Shown piece after piece: positions 22,496 through 31,725 of a DNA stretch of 56,577 nucleotides. Positions within the stretch are counted from its first letter, which is position 1, and each line of letters begins with the position of its first letter. The translations under genes and the position numbers were made by a program. The notes under the pieces were generated by a model. It did not search any database, had not been told where the DNA came from, and saw only the letters and a list, made by a program, of their open reading frames with translations. The DNA lies in the NCBI GenBank assembly GCA_050633205.1, contig JBOEGA010000068.1, positions 1-56,577 on the forward strand, read 5' to 3'. This DNA is from CBDHHC01 sp050633205. GTDB taxonomy: Bacteria; Pseudomonadota; Alphaproteobacteria; Rhizobiales; CBDHHC01.

Positions 22496-25462
22496 ATGTT
22501 CTGGAACAACCTTAAAGTAAAAATCAAAATTCCCGCTGCCATTGTAGGTTTTGCAATCCTTGTCGGCATCAGCATAGGAGTTGCCAGTTACCTCTCCGTT
22601 TCAGGAGAAATAGATAAACTGGCTAAAGAGAGACTTCAGGCAATAGCAGAAAACAGGGAATCTCAACTAAAAAACTACCTCAATTCCATAGAACAGGACC
22701 TGAAAATTGTAGCTGGAAACCCACTCACAGCCCAGGCAATCAGAGATTTCTCCACGGCATGGAACACAATTGAAGGTAATAAAACTGATCACCTGAAGGG
22801 GATCTATATCAAAAATAACCCAAACAAGCTGGGTGAAAAGCATCTTCTGGACCGGGGCAAAGAAGATACGGCATATAACAAAATACATGGAAAATATCAT
22901 ATCTGGTTCCGCGAACTTCTGGACCAACGCGGTTATTACGATATCTTCCTGTTCGATAACAATGGTAACCTGATATATACAGTATTCAAGGAAGAAGACT
23001 ATGCCACCAACTTTGCCAAAGATGGTGGAAAATGGGCTGATACAGACCTGGGAAACGCCTTCCGGGCTGCATCACAGGCAAAAAAAGGAACGATTTCCTT
23101 CTTTGACTTTAAACCATACACGCCTAGCTATGGCGCCCCTGCAAGCTTCATATCTACTCCAGTCATAGAAAATGGCAAGACAGTCGGTGTCCTTGTCTAC
23201 CAGATGCCGATTGACAGAATAAACTCAATCATGAGCGCCAGCAGTGGTCTTGGAAAAACTGGTGAAACTGTCATTGTTGGCTCGGATAAGTTGATGAGAA
23301 ATAACTCCCGTTTTTCCAAAGAAAACGATATCCTGAAAGTGAAAATTGATAGCCACTCGGTAGATGCAGCACTGAAAGGACACGAGGAATTCTCTGTATC
23401 AGCAGATTACAGAAATGCACAGCTGATGGAAGTCGGCGCTCCGTTGAACTTTAATGGTACAACATGGGCCATACTTGCAGTACAAGCGGTTGATGAAGTT
23501 TCAATTCCACTAATAAACAGCAGAAATATCATGATTATCACAGCCCTCATCGTGCTGGCTGTAGCAACTGCAGGTGGGTACATTATTGCACTAACACTAA
23601 CAAGACCAATCGAAAAGATTGTACATGGCATGAACAATCTGGCGAGAAACAATATTAATATTGCAATTGATGAAACACCACGAACTGACGAAATAGGCGA
23701 AATGACTCAGGCTCTCCTCGTCTTTCGTGATAACGCAGTAGAACGGCAAAAACTGGAAGAAGAACGTCGCAAATCTGACGACCGCGAACGCCGTGCCGAA
23801 GAAGAGAAAAAACGCCATGAACAACAGCTTCTCATCGTAGAAAAAGTAAAAGTAGTAGCTGAAGAATGCGCAAGAGGAAATTTTGCCAACCGCGTACCAA
23901 CAGATGGACTTGATGGCTTCCTTCTTGAACTGGCTCAAGGTATCAATATGATCAGTGATGTCTCTGAGCGCGGCCTGACTGAAATTCGTGAATCAGTCAC
24001 TGCAATTGCTCAGGGGGACCTGACACAGACAATTGACGGCTCCTACGAAGGAATGTTTGATGAAATCAAACATTCCTTCAATAACACTTTGAGGCAGTTA
24101 ACTGCAATTATCGGTGATGTAACTGATGCTTCCCTGTCTGCCAGCCAGGGCGACTTCTCACACCGTTTATCACTTGAAGGCAAAAAAGGCTTCATCGAAG
24201 AATTGGCAAAAAGCATAAATGAAATCAATGATATATCAGATCGTGGGTTAACCGAAATCAGAACAGCAGTAACCGCAATCGCACAAGGTGATCTAAGTAA
24301 AAATATAAGCGGTAACTACAAGGGCATGTTTGATGAAATTAAAGTGTCATTCAATAATACTCTGAACCAACTGTCGGCAATTATTCATGATACCACTGAG
24401 TTATCATTCGCAGCCGGTAAGGGAGATTTCACTAAATCTGTCCAGACTGAAAACAAACAGGGCTTTATGCTGGAACTGGCAAACGCCATCAACAGCACCA
24501 ATGATGTGTCTCTTCGTGGTTTGACTGAAATAAAGGAAATCATTCTTTCAGTATCTGAAGGTGACCTGACCAGTAAGGTAACTGGAGAATATGAAGGCAT
24601 GTTTGACGAAATAAAACAGGCCCTGAACTCTACAATTGACGTTCTGTGCTCGATTTCAGAACAGGTCCAGATTGCTTCAAATGATGTAAGCTCGGCATCG
24701 AAAGAAATCGCCAGCGGGACAGATGACCTTTCACAACGAACAGAAGAACAGGCCTCAGCACTTCAGGAGACCTCAGCCTCTATGGAAGAAATGTCATCAA
24801 CTGTTCAGAATAATGCTTCAAATGCCATCGAGGCCAGCCAGCTTGCAGAAGAGACAAAAGGTGAAGCCTCAAGAGGTGGCAAAGTCGTCACCAATGCAGT
24901 CGAGGCCATGAGCCGCATAGAAACATCTTCAAATAAAATTGCCGACATAACTAACGTCATTGACGAAATCGCTTTCCAAATTAACCTCTTGGCTTTGAAT
25001 GCTGCTGTAGAAGCTGCTCGGGCTGGCGAGGCTGGAAAAGGATTTGAAGTTGTCGCAGCAGAAGTCCGCAAACTCGCGCAACGTTCGGCAAATGCTGCAA
25101 AAGATATTGAGCAACTTATCGAAACAAGCGGTAACGAGGTAAAGCAGGGATCTGAACTGGTTAAGGAAACCGGCGATTCCCTCACAAAAATGGTAACTTC
25201 GGTCACTAAACTTGCAGATATTGTAAACGAGATATCACATGCCAGCAAAGAACAGTCTGGTGGCATAACTCAGATCAATGATGCAATAGCCAATATGGAC
25301 AGCACGACACAGCAAAATTCCGCACTGGTCGAGCAAAATTCTGCAGCAGCCAGATCCCTTCAGGACAGGGCCATCGAGATGCAGCAGCGAATTGGCTTCT
25401 TTAAAACCCGCTCAAATGTTAGCCAGGCTAGACCGCAGCAACATAACAGGCTATCTGCCTGA
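22496..25462 (+). CDS. Methyl-accepting chemotaxis protein with Cache-type sensor and poly-HAMP array
   Basis: This 988-aa receptor has TM1 at about 11-35 and a roughly 305-residue periplasmic region with double-Cache features (FRELLDQRGYYDIFLFDNNG, APASFISTPVIENGKTVGVL, quoted in part). TM2 lies at about 344-366, followed by a canonical HAMP and a charged coiled coil (about 415-445). From about 450 to 715 come repeated HAMP-like units: GLTEIRESVTAIAQGDL, GLTEIRTAVTAIAQGDL and GLTEIKEIILSVSEGDL alternate with GMFDEIK-SFNNTL. The signalling domain covers about 720-970, with the conserved hairpin tip around QINLLALNAAVEAARAGEAG. It reports ligand binding to CheA/CheW. No che genes are in the window, so it is an orphan receptor. 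A strong inverted repeat precedes the start. Confidence 0.95.
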   Translation: MFWNNLKVKIKIPAAIVGFAILVGISIGVASYLSVSGEIDKLAKERLQAIAENRESQLKNYLNSIEQDLKIVAGNPLTAQAIRDFSTAWNTIEGNKTDHLKGIYIKNNPNKLGEKHLLDRGKEDTAYNKIHGKYHIWFRELLDQRGYYDIFLFDNNGNLIYTVFKEEDYATNFAKDGGKWADTDLGNAFRAASQAKKGTISFFDFKPYTPSYGAPASFISTPVIENGKTVGVLVYQMPIDRINSIMSASSGLGKTGETVIVGSDKLMRNNSRFSKENDILKVKIDSHSVDAALKGHEEFSVSADYRNAQLMEVGAPLNFNGTTWAILAVQAVDEVSIPLINSRNIMIITALIVLAVATAGGYIIALTLTRPIEKIVHGMNNLARNNINIAIDETPRTDEIGEMTQALLVFRDNAVERQKLEEERRKSDDRERRAEEEKKRHEQQLLIVEKVKVVAEECARGNFANRVPTDGLDGFLLELAQGINMISDVSERGLTEIRESVTAIAQGDLTQTIDGSYEGMFDEIKHSFNNTLRQLTAIIGDVTDASLSASQGDFSHRLSLEGKKGFIEELAKSINEINDISDRGLTEIRTAVTAIAQGDLSKNISGNYKGMFDEIKVSFNNTLNQLSAIIHDTTELSFAAGKGDFTKSVQTENKQGFMLELANAINSTNDVSLRGLTEIKEIILSVSEGDLTSKVTGEYEGMFDEIKQALNSTIDVLCSISEQVQIASNDVSSASKEIASGTDDLSQRTEEQASALQETSASMEEMSSTVQNNASNAIEASQLAEETKGEASRGGKVVTNAVEAMSRIETSSNKIADITNVIDEIAFQINLLALNAAVEAARAGEAGKGFEVVAAEVRKLAQRSANAAKDIEQLIETSGNEVKQGSELVKETGDSLTKMVTSVTKLADIVNEISHASKEQSGGITQINDAIANMDSTTQQNSALVEQNSAAARSLQDRAIEMQQRIGFFKTRSNVSQARPQQHNRLSA

Positions 25463-25475
25463 CTCTCAAAGATAC

Positions 25476-25498
25476 GAGAGATCCGATAAGGATCTCTC
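25476..25498 (+). terminator. Hairpin after the chemoreceptor gene
   Basis: GAGAGATCC (25476-25484), loop GATAA, GGATCTCTC (25490-25498) form a perfect 9-bp stem 13 bases after the stop. No T-run follows, so it may protect the 3' end rather than terminate. Confidence 0.5.
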
Positions 25499-25587
25499 AC
25501 ATCCACTCTGGCCTGCCCCCTATCAGAACCAAAAACTTCGTGATACAAAGTGTTATCGAACAAATACGCTATAGAAGTTGGGGAAAA

Positions 25588-26478
25588 ATGGCCGAAAGAA
25601 TTAAAAAGAGTACTGCCCAGGGCAAACAATACTCCAAAAAGACAATTGCTCTTGTATACGATTTCGACGGCACCCTAAGCCCTAAACCCATGCAGGAATA
25701 CACAGTTCTTCCCCAGATCAACGAAGATCCAAAAGCCTTCTGGACCGAAGTAAACAGGCTCACCAAGCTGCATCAGGCAGAAGGTCTTATTACCTACATG
25801 CATCTCATGTACAAAAAAGCTAAGGAAAGAGGCGTCGAAATCAGGCGGGAAGACCTCGTCAATCTGGGGCTGAACGTAGAACTTTTCCCGGGCGTCACCG
25901 AATGGTTCCGGATGATTAATGATTACGTAAAAACTGAAACTAACAATTCCATACAGGTGAGACACTATCTCGTATCATCCGGACTTAAGGAAATTGTTGA
26001 AGGAACCTCCATATATAAGGAATTTCACAACGTATTTGCATCCGAATACCTTTTCGAAGCATATGAATTGCCATACCCAAAACGGGTTATTACAGACACG
26101 TCAAAAACACAATATTTATTCAGAATAAACAAGGGTGTAGAAGACCTCAATCAATCAATCAACAGTCATATGCCTGAGGAGCTGCGCCCAATTCCTTTCC
26201 AGAATATGATCTATTTCGGTGACGGAGAAACTGATGTGCCATCAATGGCTGTAATGCGCCAGAACGGCGGCCATGCAATCGCTGTCTACCCACCACGTGG
26301 AAATCGCAAAAACTGCATTGAATTATTCGATGCCAAAAGGGTGGATTTCTTCGCCTCGGCCGACTACCGGGAGGGATCCGATTTATATCTGAGAACAAAA
26401 CTATTAATTAATAAAATAATTTCAGGAATTTCTGTATCAGAAGAAGTTTGGCGCCTTGAAAAAGCAATAAAACGATAG
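25588..26478 (+). CDS. HAD-superfamily phosphatase
   Basis: The protein is 296 aa from the ATG at 25588, with GGGG upstream; an extension to 25540 adds an unlikely N-terminus. Motif I is VYDFDGTLS with Asp25 and Asp27, motif II lies in HYLVSSGLKEIVEG, and motif III/IV is FGDGETDVPSM. This is a phosphoserine-phosphatase-like HAD hydrolase with a helical cap between motifs I and II. The substrate is not evident. It is a single gene between the chemoreceptor and the Yej operon, with no sign of joint regulation. Confidence 0.85.
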   Translation: MAERIKKSTAQGKQYSKKTIALVYDFDGTLSPKPMQEYTVLPQINEDPKAFWTEVNRLTKLHQAEGLITYMHLMYKKAKERGVEIRREDLVNLGLNVELFPGVTEWFRMINDYVKTETNNSIQVRHYLVSSGLKEIVEGTSIYKEFHNVFASEYLFEAYELPYPKRVITDTSKTQYLFRINKGVEDLNQSINSHMPEELRPIPFQNMIYFGDGETDVPSMAVMRQNGGHAIAVYPPRGNRKNCIELFDAKRVDFFASADYREGSDLYLRTKLLINKIISGISVSEEVWRLEKAIKR

Positions 26479-26782
26479 TAATCCAGTTAGAAAAAAATGA
26501 ATGGTGATTATGCAAAAAATCACATGAATAATATTTAATTTGGCTTGAGGCATATTTCTGCCCATTCTAAATTAAATATAGAGTATCTAAAGCAGAATTT
26601 TGGATAGTGTTTCAATGAGGGCGGCAATCTCATATAAAGCACAAAGAACTGATAGAGGTATTTTATACCGGGATGAAACTTTTGAGTAATTGATCTCGAA
26701 ACTGAACATACCTCGTTTCAGCTAAACACTATCACTTTTACGTGCACCAATAGTTTCTGGATAATCAAAGGCTCGGAGCAAA
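26479..26782. other. Intergenic region upstream of the yej operon
   Basis: There is no gene in these 304 bases. An AT-rich inverted repeat lies at 26531-26541 and 26569-26579 (ATATTTAATTT / AAATTAAATAT) with a nested GGCA/TGCC, perhaps the end of the HAD transcript. A spaced 9-base inverted repeat, ATAGTGTTT at 26604-26612 and AAACACTAT at 26724-26732, brackets the likely yej promoter area. No convincing -35/-10 pair was found. Confidence 0.45.
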
Positions 26783-28705
26783 ATGCGTTTTATAAAACTG
26801 ACCATCGTGAATTCCCTGATCTCCCTGATCGCAGTTACAGCAATTTATATATCCTCGGCACAAGCAGAACAGGTAAAGCATCACGCTCTGTCTCTGATTG
26901 GTAAACCGAAATATCCAGCTGATTTCAAGCATTTTGATTATGTAAACCCTGACGCACCAAAAGGTGGTGAGGTTAAGACATGGGCTTTGAGGACTTATGA
27001 AACCCTGAACCCATTCCCTGCTACAAAAGGCATTCCGGCAGCCGGAATTGCCTCTGGCGCTCTCCTTTATGAACCATTGATGCGCACCAGCACAGAAGAG
27101 CCATCAACAGCATATGGCTTGATAGCGGAGTGGGCAAGCTATCCGGAAGACTTTTCATCTGTGACGTTCAAGCTTCGTGATGAAGCCAAATTCCACGATG
27201 GCAAACAGATTACTGTCGATGACGTCATTTTCAGTTTTGAATCATTTGTAAAAGTGAATGTTCAGGCAGCCCATTATTATGAAAACGTCAAGGAAGTTAA
27301 GAAGACAGGCGATAGAGAAGTCACATTTTATTTTAATACAAAGAATAATCGGGAGTTACCTCTGATTGTTTCTGAACTGAGAATAGTTCCCAAACACTTC
27401 TGGACTGGCAAAGACAAAGACGGAAAACCTCGTAATATTGCAGAGGCAACATTAGAACTACCTCTTGGTTCCGGCCCATATAAAGTTCAGAAAGCCATTC
27501 GTGGCAAAACAATTTCATTTAGACGTGTTGATAATTATTGGGGTAAAGACCTGCCAATAAACAAGGGCTTCTACAATTTTAATGAGATTACCTTTGATTA
27601 TTTTCTAGATACTAATGTTGCACTGGAAGCTTTCAAGGCAGGGAAGCTGGATTACTTTGATGTTAACAGCTCAAAATTATGGGCCACAGCATTTAACTTC
27701 CCGGCTATGAAGCAGGGACTTGTTAAAAAAGTCGTAGTGCCTCAAAAATCAGTTGGCTCTATGCAGGCTTTTGTACTCAATACAAGGCGCGAACAATTTC
27801 AGGATCCTAAAGTCCGTCAGGCCCTGAATTTAGTCTACAACTTTGAATGGGCAAATAAAAACCTGTTCTATAGCCAGTACTCAAGATTAAATAGTTATTT
27901 CGATAATACAGAAATGGCTGCGAAAGGCCTGCCTCAGGGAGCCGAGCTTGCCATTCTGAACGAGTTCAAAGATAAAATCCCTCCAGAGGTGTTCACAAAA
28001 GAATATAAGTCTCCGGTCAACAAGACTTCATCTGATTTTCGTAAAAATGCACGTCAGGCTTTTAAACTCCTGAAAGAAGCAGGCTGGGTTGTTACCAATG
28101 GAAAACTGGTCAACAAAAAAACAGGAAAACCTTTCCAGATTGAATTCCTATTGGTTTCTGAAGCCTTCAGTCGTGTAGTAATCCCTTATGCCCAAGACTT
28201 AAAACGCCTGGGTATTGATGCAAAGATCCGGGTAGTTGATGGTCCCCAGTATAAACGCCGGGTCGATGGTTTTGAGTATGATGCAATAGTATCAACCTTT
28301 GGCCAGTCCTTTTCTCCTGGCAATGAACAAAGATTTTACTGGGGTTCTGCATCAGCTGATCAAAATGGTTCCCGCAACTATATAGGCATTAAAAGCCCCG
28401 TAATAGACAAAATCATTGATAAAATCATATTCGCTAAAAACCGTGAAGAGCTTGTCACAACAGTACGCGCAATGGACCGTATTCTGCTCTGGAGCCACTA
28501 TGTTATTCCTCATTGGTATGCTGCCTATGAGCGCATTTCCTATTGGGATAAATTTGGCTACCCGCAAGCTCTGAATATACTCCCTCCTGAATGCCTGAAC
28601 AAATGCATGCAGGATGCAATTAAGAAAAATGGGAAAATCTACACCTTGGACTCCAATATACTTGGCACCTGGTGGTACACGAAAAAAGACACAAAAAAAC
28701 AATAG
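26783..28705 (+). CDS. yejA: Oligopeptide ABC transporter binding protein, YejA-like (first paralogue)
   Basis: The 640-aa protein has a signal peptide ending near Ala28. It belongs to the large family 5 peptide-binding proteins: YPADFKHFDYVNPDAPKGGE is the YejA-type N-terminus, with FKLRDEAKFHDGKQITVDDV (in part) in the middle and an IPHWYAAYERISYWDKFGYP C-terminal region. YejABEF systems import peptides, including microcin C in enterobacteria. It is followed after 12 bases by a second, clearly homologous binding protein, then the permeases, so the operon offers two alternative receptors to one translocator. Confidence 0.88.
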   Translation: MRFIKLTIVNSLISLIAVTAIYISSAQAEQVKHHALSLIGKPKYPADFKHFDYVNPDAPKGGEVKTWALRTYETLNPFPATKGIPAAGIASGALLYEPLMRTSTEEPSTAYGLIAEWASYPEDFSSVTFKLRDEAKFHDGKQITVDDVIFSFESFVKVNVQAAHYYENVKEVKKTGDREVTFYFNTKNNRELPLIVSELRIVPKHFWTGKDKDGKPRNIAEATLELPLGSGPYKVQKAIRGKTISFRRVDNYWGKDLPINKGFYNFNEITFDYFLDTNVALEAFKAGKLDYFDVNSSKLWATAFNFPAMKQGLVKKVVVPQKSVGSMQAFVLNTRREQFQDPKVRQALNLVYNFEWANKNLFYSQYSRLNSYFDNTEMAAKGLPQGAELAILNEFKDKIPPEVFTKEYKSPVNKTSSDFRKNARQAFKLLKEAGWVVTNGKLVNKKTGKPFQIEFLLVSEAFSRVVIPYAQDLKRLGIDAKIRVVDGPQYKRRVDGFEYDAIVSTFGQSFSPGNEQRFYWGSASADQNGSRNYIGIKSPVIDKIIDKIIFAKNREELVTTVRAMDRILLWSHYVIPHWYAAYERISYWDKFGYPQALNILPPECLNKCMQDAIKKNGKIYTLDSNILGTWWYTKKDTKKQ

Positions 28706-28717
28706 GGACAGGACACT

Positions 28718-30550
28718 ATGAAATTAAAAGCATTTATCCTGATCCTGTCACTGCTTGTCACATCATGGCAGGCAGCGACAGCGGCCGAAAAAACACACGG
28801 CCTGTCAGCTTTTGGAAAACTGAAATATCCGGCTGATTTTAAACATTTCGATTATGTAAACCCGGACGCTCCAAAGGGCGGCCGTATCAACATGATTGGC
28901 CCGGCCAGATATACGACCTTTAATAGTTTCAATGGCTATATTCTGTTAGGTATTCCGGCACAGGGGCTTGGATATGCTGGCGGTACTCAGACTCTCTTTG
29001 ATCAGTTAATGGTACGCGCCTGGGATGAGCCAGATGCCGTTTACGGTCTTGTCGCACATTCAGCAGAACTGGCTGATGACAAACGTTCAGTTACCTTCTA
29101 TATGCGCCCTGAAGCAAAGTTCTCTGATGGGACGAATCTTACGGCAGAAGATGTTGTTTTCACTTTTGAGACTTTAAAAAAGGAAGGGCACCCCGCTTAC
29201 TCGCTCCCTCTACAGGATGTATCCAAAGCAACTGCTGTTGATAAATACACTGTCAAATATGAATTTAAAGGCGATAATATCAGAGACCTGCCAACTATAG
29301 TTGCCACACTTCCGATATTCTCGAAAAAATACTACTCAACCCATAAATTCAATGAACCAAGCCTGAAAGTTCCTGTTGGCTCCGGGCCTTACACCATCGC
29401 CGGTCACTTTAAAAACCAGTTTGTAAACTTCAAGCGCCACAAAGATTACTGGGCTAAAGATCTGCCGGTAAATGTTGGCCGCTTCAACTTTGATGAATTG
29501 CGCTTCAAATATTATCAGGACCGTAACGTTGCCTTTGAAGCATTAAAGGGTGGCCAGGTTGACCTGAGGGAAGAGTTCACATCGAAAATCTGGGCGACAC
29601 AATATAACTTTACTGCTCTGAAGGATGGCAGGGTAATCAAGCTTGTGACAGAAGACCAGAACCCTTCTGGAGCACAGGGTTTTTTCCTTAACTCCAGAAG
29701 ACCACATTTGAAAGACCCGGCAGTAAGAAAAGCAATTGCACTTGCCTTTGATTTTGAATGGACAAATAAAAATTTATTCTATGGTCTTTATACCCGGACA
29801 AACAGCTATTTCGAAAACTCAGATCTGAAAGCAGAAGGATTACCGACAAAAGAAGAACTCGCCCTTCTTGAGCCATTTAAATCAGAACTGCCACCGGAAG
29901 TTTTCTCTTCTCCCCCTTATTCACAACCCGTCACCAGTGGTTCAGGGCGAGATAGAAAAGTCTTGTTGCAGGCAGCAAGAACTCTCACCAAAGCAGGGTG
30001 GAAGATCAAGGATGGCAAGCGTGTAAATGACAAAGGTGAAACATTAACACTGGAGTTTCTCGCCTATGACAACGGTATTGTCCGCATTATCCTGCCTTAC
30101 CTAGAAAATCTGAAAACAATTGGCATTGTTCCAAAGATCAAAAGAATTGACCCGACCCAGTTTGAAAATCTGAAAAAGAAATTTGAATACGACATTGTTG
30201 TACAGCGTTACTCTATGCGCCTTTTACCCGGCGTAGAATTACGCACTTTTTTTCACTCATCAACTGCATCAATTCCCGGAAGTGACAATCTTGCAGGAAT
30301 ACAAAACAAAGCAGTAGATGCATTAATTGAAAAAATTATGCAGGCAAAAAATCAGGAAGAACTGAGAACCGCAACCCGGGCTCTGGACCGAGTACTGAGA
30401 GCTGGCCATTACTGGGTGCCCCACTGGTATAAAGCCAGTCATACTCTGGCTTTCTGGAAAAAATTCTCCCGGCCAAAAATCAAACCGAAATACCATCGTG
30501 GAATTATAGACCTCTGGTGGCAGACGCCGGCTAAGGCCAACACGAAATAA
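28718..30550 (+). CDS. yejA: Oligopeptide ABC transporter binding protein, YejA-like (second paralogue)
   Basis: The 610-aa protein has a signal peptide ending near Ala22/23. It shares with the preceding gene the block KYPADFKHFDYVNPDAPKGG, the FSDGTNLTAEDVVFTFE lobe signature, the ALAFDFEWTNKNLFYGLYTR segment and a VPHWYKASHTLAFWKKFSRP end. The nucleotide sequences of the shared N-terminal block also remain close, differing mostly at third positions, which indicates tandem duplication followed by divergence. Divergent ligand pockets would widen the peptide range. It precedes yejB by 17 bases. Confidence 0.88.
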   Translation: MKLKAFILILSLLVTSWQAATAAEKTHGLSAFGKLKYPADFKHFDYVNPDAPKGGRINMIGPARYTTFNSFNGYILLGIPAQGLGYAGGTQTLFDQLMVRAWDEPDAVYGLVAHSAELADDKRSVTFYMRPEAKFSDGTNLTAEDVVFTFETLKKEGHPAYSLPLQDVSKATAVDKYTVKYEFKGDNIRDLPTIVATLPIFSKKYYSTHKFNEPSLKVPVGSGPYTIAGHFKNQFVNFKRHKDYWAKDLPVNVGRFNFDELRFKYYQDRNVAFEALKGGQVDLREEFTSKIWATQYNFTALKDGRVIKLVTEDQNPSGAQGFFLNSRRPHLKDPAVRKAIALAFDFEWTNKNLFYGLYTRTNSYFENSDLKAEGLPTKEELALLEPFKSELPPEVFSSPPYSQPVTSGSGRDRKVLLQAARTLTKAGWKIKDGKRVNDKGETLTLEFLAYDNGIVRIILPYLENLKTIGIVPKIKRIDPTQFENLKKKFEYDIVVQRYSMRLLPGVELRTFFHSSTASIPGSDNLAGIQNKAVDALIEKIMQAKNQEELRTATRALDRVLRAGHYWVPHWYKASHTLAFWKKFSRPKIKPKYHRGIIDLWWQTPAKANTK

Positions 30551-30567
30551 ACGGAAGCTGATCTAAA

Positions 30568-31719
30568 ATGGCATCATATATTCTCAAGCGGCTTTTACTG
30601 ACCATACCGACAATTTTCGGTATTATGCTGATTAGCTTTATCATCGTCCAGTTTGCTCCTGGTGGTCCTGTCGAAACAATTACAGCCAGACTCAAAGGAA
30701 ATGACCAGGGAGCAACATCCCGTTTTGATGGTAGTCAGAGTGCCATAGCAAATGCAGGCAAGACCTCACAATATCGAGGTGCACAGGGTTTGTCTGAAGA
30801 ACACCTGAACCAGATCAAAAAACAATTCGGCTTTGACAAACCGCCTCATGAACGTTTTCTTCTCATGATCAGAAACTTTCTGCTATTTGATTTTGGGAAA
30901 AGCTTCTTCAGTGGTCAGGAAGTTACAACAATGCTGTATAATGCCCTCCCCGTATCTATATCACTGGGATTGTGGCTGACCTTGCTTACCTATCTGATAG
31001 CCATCCCTTTGGGCATAAGAAAAGCTGTAAAAGACGGAATGAGGTTTGATGTCTGGTCTAGTGGTATACTGGTTATTGGATATGCAATACCGAGCTTTGT
31101 TCTGGGATTGATCCTTATCGTTTTTCTAGCTGGTGGAAACTATATTAACCTGTTTCCCTTACAGGGGCTGGCTTCAACAAGCTACTCGGATCTCCCGGTT
31201 TTTATACAAAACTACTATCCTGAATACGCACAAAAAACCACTATTGAGCCTTGGAAATATATTGCCTGGTACTGGAAGGTTGTTGATTATGTCTGGCATA
31301 TTACTCTGCCATTGATTGCACTTGGTGTTGGCACATTCACAACCATGACATTCCTGACCAAAAACTCATTTCTGGATGAAATAAAAAAACAGTATGTCAT
31401 TACTGCCAGAGCAAAAGGCTTGACCGAAACCAGAATTCTTTATGGGCACATCTTCCGCAATGCCATGCTTCTGATCATTGCCGGTTTTCCTGGTGCATTT
31501 CTGACAGCTTTCATAAGCGGCTCTCTCTTGATTGAACAGATATTTGGCCTGAGTGGAATAGGGTTGATGTCCTGGACCGCAATCAGTGAACGGGACTACC
31601 CCGTTATTTTCGGTAGCCTCTACCTGTTCTCGCTTCTCGGAATCTTCGTACACCTGCTTGCCGATATCACCTACACAATTGTCGACCCTCGCATCGACTT
31701 TGAATCGCGTGAGGTTTAA
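30568..31719 (+). CDS. yejB: Oligopeptide ABC transporter permease YejB
   Basis: The 383-aa inner-membrane permease opens with YILKRLLLTIPTIFGIMLIS (TM1), a DppB/OppB-type start. A long periplasmic insert (about 33-90) is characteristic of YejB. Five further hydrophobic segments follow, and the EAA loop TARAKGLTETRILYGHIFRNA docks on the ATPase (quoted in part). It ends with YTIVDPRIDF, typical of the family. It forms a heterodimer with YejE, encoded seven bases downstream. Confidence 0.93.
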   Translation: MASYILKRLLLTIPTIFGIMLISFIIVQFAPGGPVETITARLKGNDQGATSRFDGSQSAIANAGKTSQYRGAQGLSEEHLNQIKKQFGFDKPPHERFLLMIRNFLLFDFGKSFFSGQEVTTMLYNALPVSISLGLWLTLLTYLIAIPLGIRKAVKDGMRFDVWSSGILVIGYAIPSFVLGLILIVFLAGGNYINLFPLQGLASTSYSDLPVFIQNYYPEYAQKTTIEPWKYIAWYWKVVDYVWHITLPLIALGVGTFTTMTFLTKNSFLDEIKKQYVITARAKGLTETRILYGHIFRNAMLLIIAGFPGAFLTAFISGSLLIEQIFGLSGIGLMSWTAISERDYPVIFGSLYLFSLLGIFVHLLADITYTIVDPRIDFESREV

Positions 31720-31725
31720 AGCGTC

